A stretch of 64,000 bases of DNA from Halpernia frigidisoli (GTDB taxonomy: Bacteria > Bacteroidota > Bacteroidia > Flavobacteriales > Weeksellaceae). Positions within the stretch are counted from its first letter, which is position 1, and the number at the start of each line of letters is the position of its first letter. The stretch covers positions 186,001 through 250,000 of the forward strand of contig NZ_FOQT01000002.1 in assembly GCF_900113805.1 (NCBI RefSeq), given 5' to 3'. The translations under genes and the position numbers were made by a program. Below the pieces are notes generated by a model. The model was not told the DNA's origin. It saw only the letters and a list, made by a program, of their open reading frames with translations, and ran no database searches. Shown piece by piece: positions 62,054-64,000 of the stretch.

Positions 62054-63097
62054 CTAATCTATTAGGATCATTTCATAAGGCACTTTTTTTATTCTAGCTG
62101 ATACATTTGGGAAATCACTGTCGTACATTTCAGCGCTCCTAATCTGGTAAGCTTTTTTTGCTCCGGAAATTAAAAACATATCGAGAAATGCCGTCATTTC
62201 CTTACCTTTTCCAACGCCTGCGAAATCAATATGTCCCGTTTCTTCAGCGATAGTAAAAGTATAAACAAAACTGTACTTTTTTTCAGCTATATCACGGAAA
62301 ACATTACTGTCAGAAGTGATCAAAATTTTATCAATGTTATCATATTGTTGCTTCAGATCATTTATCGCAAGTAAGCATTTATTGATCAGGATTTTGCGGT
62401 TTTCAGTATTTAAAGACATACTTTCTCCTTCTTTAAACTCACCAAGTAAATTTTGAAATCTAAAAGAAATCGAAATATAATTACCACTTCCACCAAGATT
62501 TTTGGTGTGAAATTCTATTTCTTCTTTTAAATAGGGCGAAGGTTTAAAAAGTTCATTGAATAATTCAGAATATTTCGGCAGACATTCCCAGGAATTACAA
62601 CTGACATGCAACTGTTTTTTGTACCGATTAGACTGAAAAAAATCCTCCACAAATAGTTCATTTTCCCAAGTGTAAACAGCTGTAGAATTTAAATCATAGG
62701 AAATATTTTTCTCATCAATACACCAGTCATAATGATTTGGCAGCAGATATTTTTCTAATTTAAATGGGAAAATAAAATGAACTTTAAAAATATAATGGTA
62801 TTTTTTTGAATACATATAAAGTGTACAAATTCCTTTTAACCTGTCACTTATACCACCCGTATGAAAAAGACCTTCCTGTACATTGATGATAACTTGCTTT
62901 CCAGTATCAATATCTGAAGTTATATTAAAAGTCTTTTTTTCTTTATTTTTTTTTCTGTAATAAACTTCTTTGTAAATGTGAGCTAAGATTATTGTAAATC
63001 TATATTTGCCCTTTAATTTAAAGTATAACTTGACAATTTTCATCACCCGAAAAGGGTGCAAAATCATGTAAAGAAGAATATCAAATATTTTTTTCAT
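62054..63097 (-). CDS. Unrecognised protein in glycan locus, possible fucosyltransferase-like fold
   Basis: A 347-residue protein not confidently assigned. The N-terminus is basic and partly hydrophobic (FDILLYMILHPFRVMKIV). The segments GLFHTGGISDRLKGICTLY, YISISFRFQNLLGEF and DKILITSDSNVFRDIAEKK follow the order of the 'GxxDRL', 'HxR' and 'TSDS' motifs of the NodZ/O-fucosyltransferase-type fold, which suggests a glycosyltransferase, but the catalytic Arg-containing motif is altered (SFRFQN). It lies between two glycosyltransferase genes and has no visible signal peptide. Confidence in the gene is high; confidence in the function is low. Confidence 0.6.
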   Translation of the reverse strand: MKKIFDILLYMILHPFRVMKIVKLYFKLKGKYRFTIILAHIYKEVYYRKKNKEKKTFNITSDIDTGKQVIINVQEGLFHTGGISDRLKGICTLYMYSKKYHYIFKVHFIFPFKLEKYLLPNHYDWCIDEKNISYDLNSTAVYTWENELFVEDFFQSNRYKKQLHVSCNSWECLPKYSELFNELFKPSPYLKEEIEFHTKNLGGSGNYISISFRFQNLLGEFKEGESMSLNTENRKILINKCLLAINDLKQQYDNIDKILITSDSNVFRDIAEKKYSFVYTFTIAEETGHIDFAGVGKGKEMTAFLDMFLISGAKKAYQIRSAEMYDSDFPNVSARIKKVPYEMILID

Positions 63098-63138
63098 CTC
63101 ATTAAGCTCATTTCTTTATTTGTAAAAAAGAATATTCC

Positions 63139-64000
63139 TTAGAATTGTTGGGCGTTACTTTTACTTTCAAGTAATTTATTGATAACTGCCTCCGGAGAGC
63201 CGTATTTTTGCCAATAAATTTGCGCATTTTTCTCTAAAGTTTCTATCAGTTCGGTATTATCTAATAATTCTTCAATAGATTTAGAGATTGATTCCTGGGT
63301 GTTTTCTGTGAAGTACACATTTTTCTCATGAATTAAATCTACAGGCAGTTTATTTGAAAGAGGCACCGAAATAATTGCTTTTCCCATGCATAGAAATTCT
63401 GCCAGTTTCCACCCGTGACAATGATTAACAGAAGGATTATTAAAAACTAACGCCGATTTTTTTGTTTTTTCGATGAATTGTTTCAATGGTACTTTTTTGT
63501 TTCTGTACATCAGAATTTCAAGGTCATCAATGTATTTGCACTCGTAGCCAATATTCACAAATCCACCTTCGAAATTTATTCTTTTCAATTGTTTACATGA
63601 TCTGATAAAATAGGCTCTCGTAATATTTATAAAATCTGTTGATTTATCCCAAATCGAAGCAATAAAAAAAATATAGTCACCTTTGCTTTTTGCGGGTTTG
63701 TAGGAGGAAATCGGCAATCTTTTTACATACATTCTTAAAGTATCGAATATGTAAAGCTTTAAATATTTACTTCTCCAAAAATTAAATAAAAGATGAAAAA
63801 TATGCGTTACAGTTTGTGACAATGTAAAAATCCTGATGCCAAAACTTGGAGGAATACTTACTATTTTATTTTTTAATCTGTCACAATCAGAAGCAGATAA
63901 TAATTCTAAAGGTTCAAAAGAAAGGTCATTCAAATTAATTTTAGCATAAATATCTGCCCATCCAAGCATTTCTAATTCTAATTTTCTGAAATCATGAAAA
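63139..64000 (-). CDS. Glycosyltransferase-like protein, C-terminal part (runs off window edge)
   Basis: At least 276 residues from an internal ATG at 63969, but the frame stays open to the edge at 64000 (FHDFRKLELE precedes MLGW), so the true start lies outside. The last third resembles the donor half of GT-B enzymes: SALVFNNPSVNHCHGWKLAEFLCMGKAIIS, LIHEKNVYFTENTQESISKS. These retain a Glu-containing 'GWKLAEFLCMGKAII' loop but lack a full E-x7-E motif. It probably adds a sugar in the same pathway as its neighbours; family number cannot be given. Confidence 0.7.
   Translation of the reverse strand, partial: FHDFRKLELEMLGWADIYAKINLNDLSFEPLELLSASDCDRLKNKIVSIPPSFGIRIFTLSQTVTHIFHLLFNFWRSKYLKLYIFDTLRMYVKRLPISSYKPAKSKGDYIFFIASIWDKSTDFINITRAYFIRSCKQLKRINFEGGFVNIGYECKYIDDLEILMYRNKKVPLKQFIEKTKKSALVFNNPSVNHCHGWKLAEFLCMGKAIISVPLSNKLPVDLIHEKNVYFTENTQESISKSIEELLDNTELIETLEKNAQIYWQKYGSPEAVINKLLESKSNAQQF

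Noticed and set aside
1-64000. Insertion sequences, prophage, toxin-antitoxin or defence systems
   Set aside because: I found no transposase, integrase, phage structural or restriction genes; the whole window is accounted for by housekeeping, glycan and T9SS genes.

Overview
The window comes from a low-GC Bacteroidota genome, most likely a Flavobacteriia member close to Chryseobacterium or Kaistella. The evidence is the AT-rich sequence, type IX secretion (T9SS) proteins with C-terminal sorting domains, a PorZ homologue, a DUF4270 lipoprotein, and repeated matches to the Bacteroidota promoter element TAnnTTTG just upstream of gene starts. Genus is an inference; no rRNA is present.

Left part (1-12956), housekeeping: a truncated glmS, a DUF4270 lipoprotein and a short glycogen-synthase-like gene on the minus strand; divergent panC; a tRNA-Lys/tRNA-Leu/tRNA-Lys cluster; aroK; an S4-domain RNA-binding gene; an FKBP-like lipoprotein; a minus-strand operon carrying a split 5'-nucleotidase (C-terminal domain gene first, metallophosphatase gene second), porZ and recO; dapA; and a cation/proton antiporter.

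Centre (13002-46228): a continuous minus-strand surface-polysaccharide locus of about 33 kb, probably transcribed from 46228 leftwards. In transcription order it has a PglF/WbpM-type 4,6-dehydratase, a UDP-GlcNAc 4-epimerase and UDP-sugar 6-dehydrogenase (UDP-GalNAcA route), Wza/Wzc export proteins, a 3-acetamido-3,6-dideoxyhexose cassette (two FdtA-like isomerases, acetyltransferases, FdtB), a Wzx flippase, many glycosyltransferases, two polymerase-like membrane proteins, a WbuX-HisH-HisF amidotransferase set followed by FnlA-FnlC-FnlB-WbuB (predicted N-acetyl-L-fucosamine and its acetamidino form), a WecA-like transferase, then PglC-PglD-PGT-PglE (di-N-acetylbacillosamine route), a Gfo/Idh oxidoreductase and an orphan RmlC.

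Right part (46370-64000): a small secreted protein with a PID-CTERM-like tail, two giant T9SS cargo proteins sharing a C-terminal module of about 460 residues, then a second glycan block (two GT4, an asparagine-synthase-like amidotransferase, a GT2, an unrecognised protein and a truncated glycosyltransferase).

Together the window links glycan synthesis with protein secretion and surface anchoring (PorZ, T9SS cargo, a possible exosortase substrate). The most notable sequence-level observations are an in-frame stop in the N-terminus of the wbuX-like gene, a HisF paralogue lacking its first catalytic Asp, a perfect palindrome overlapping the promoter of the largest T9SS gene, and tandem FdtA-like genes of which one has lost an active-site-motif histidine.
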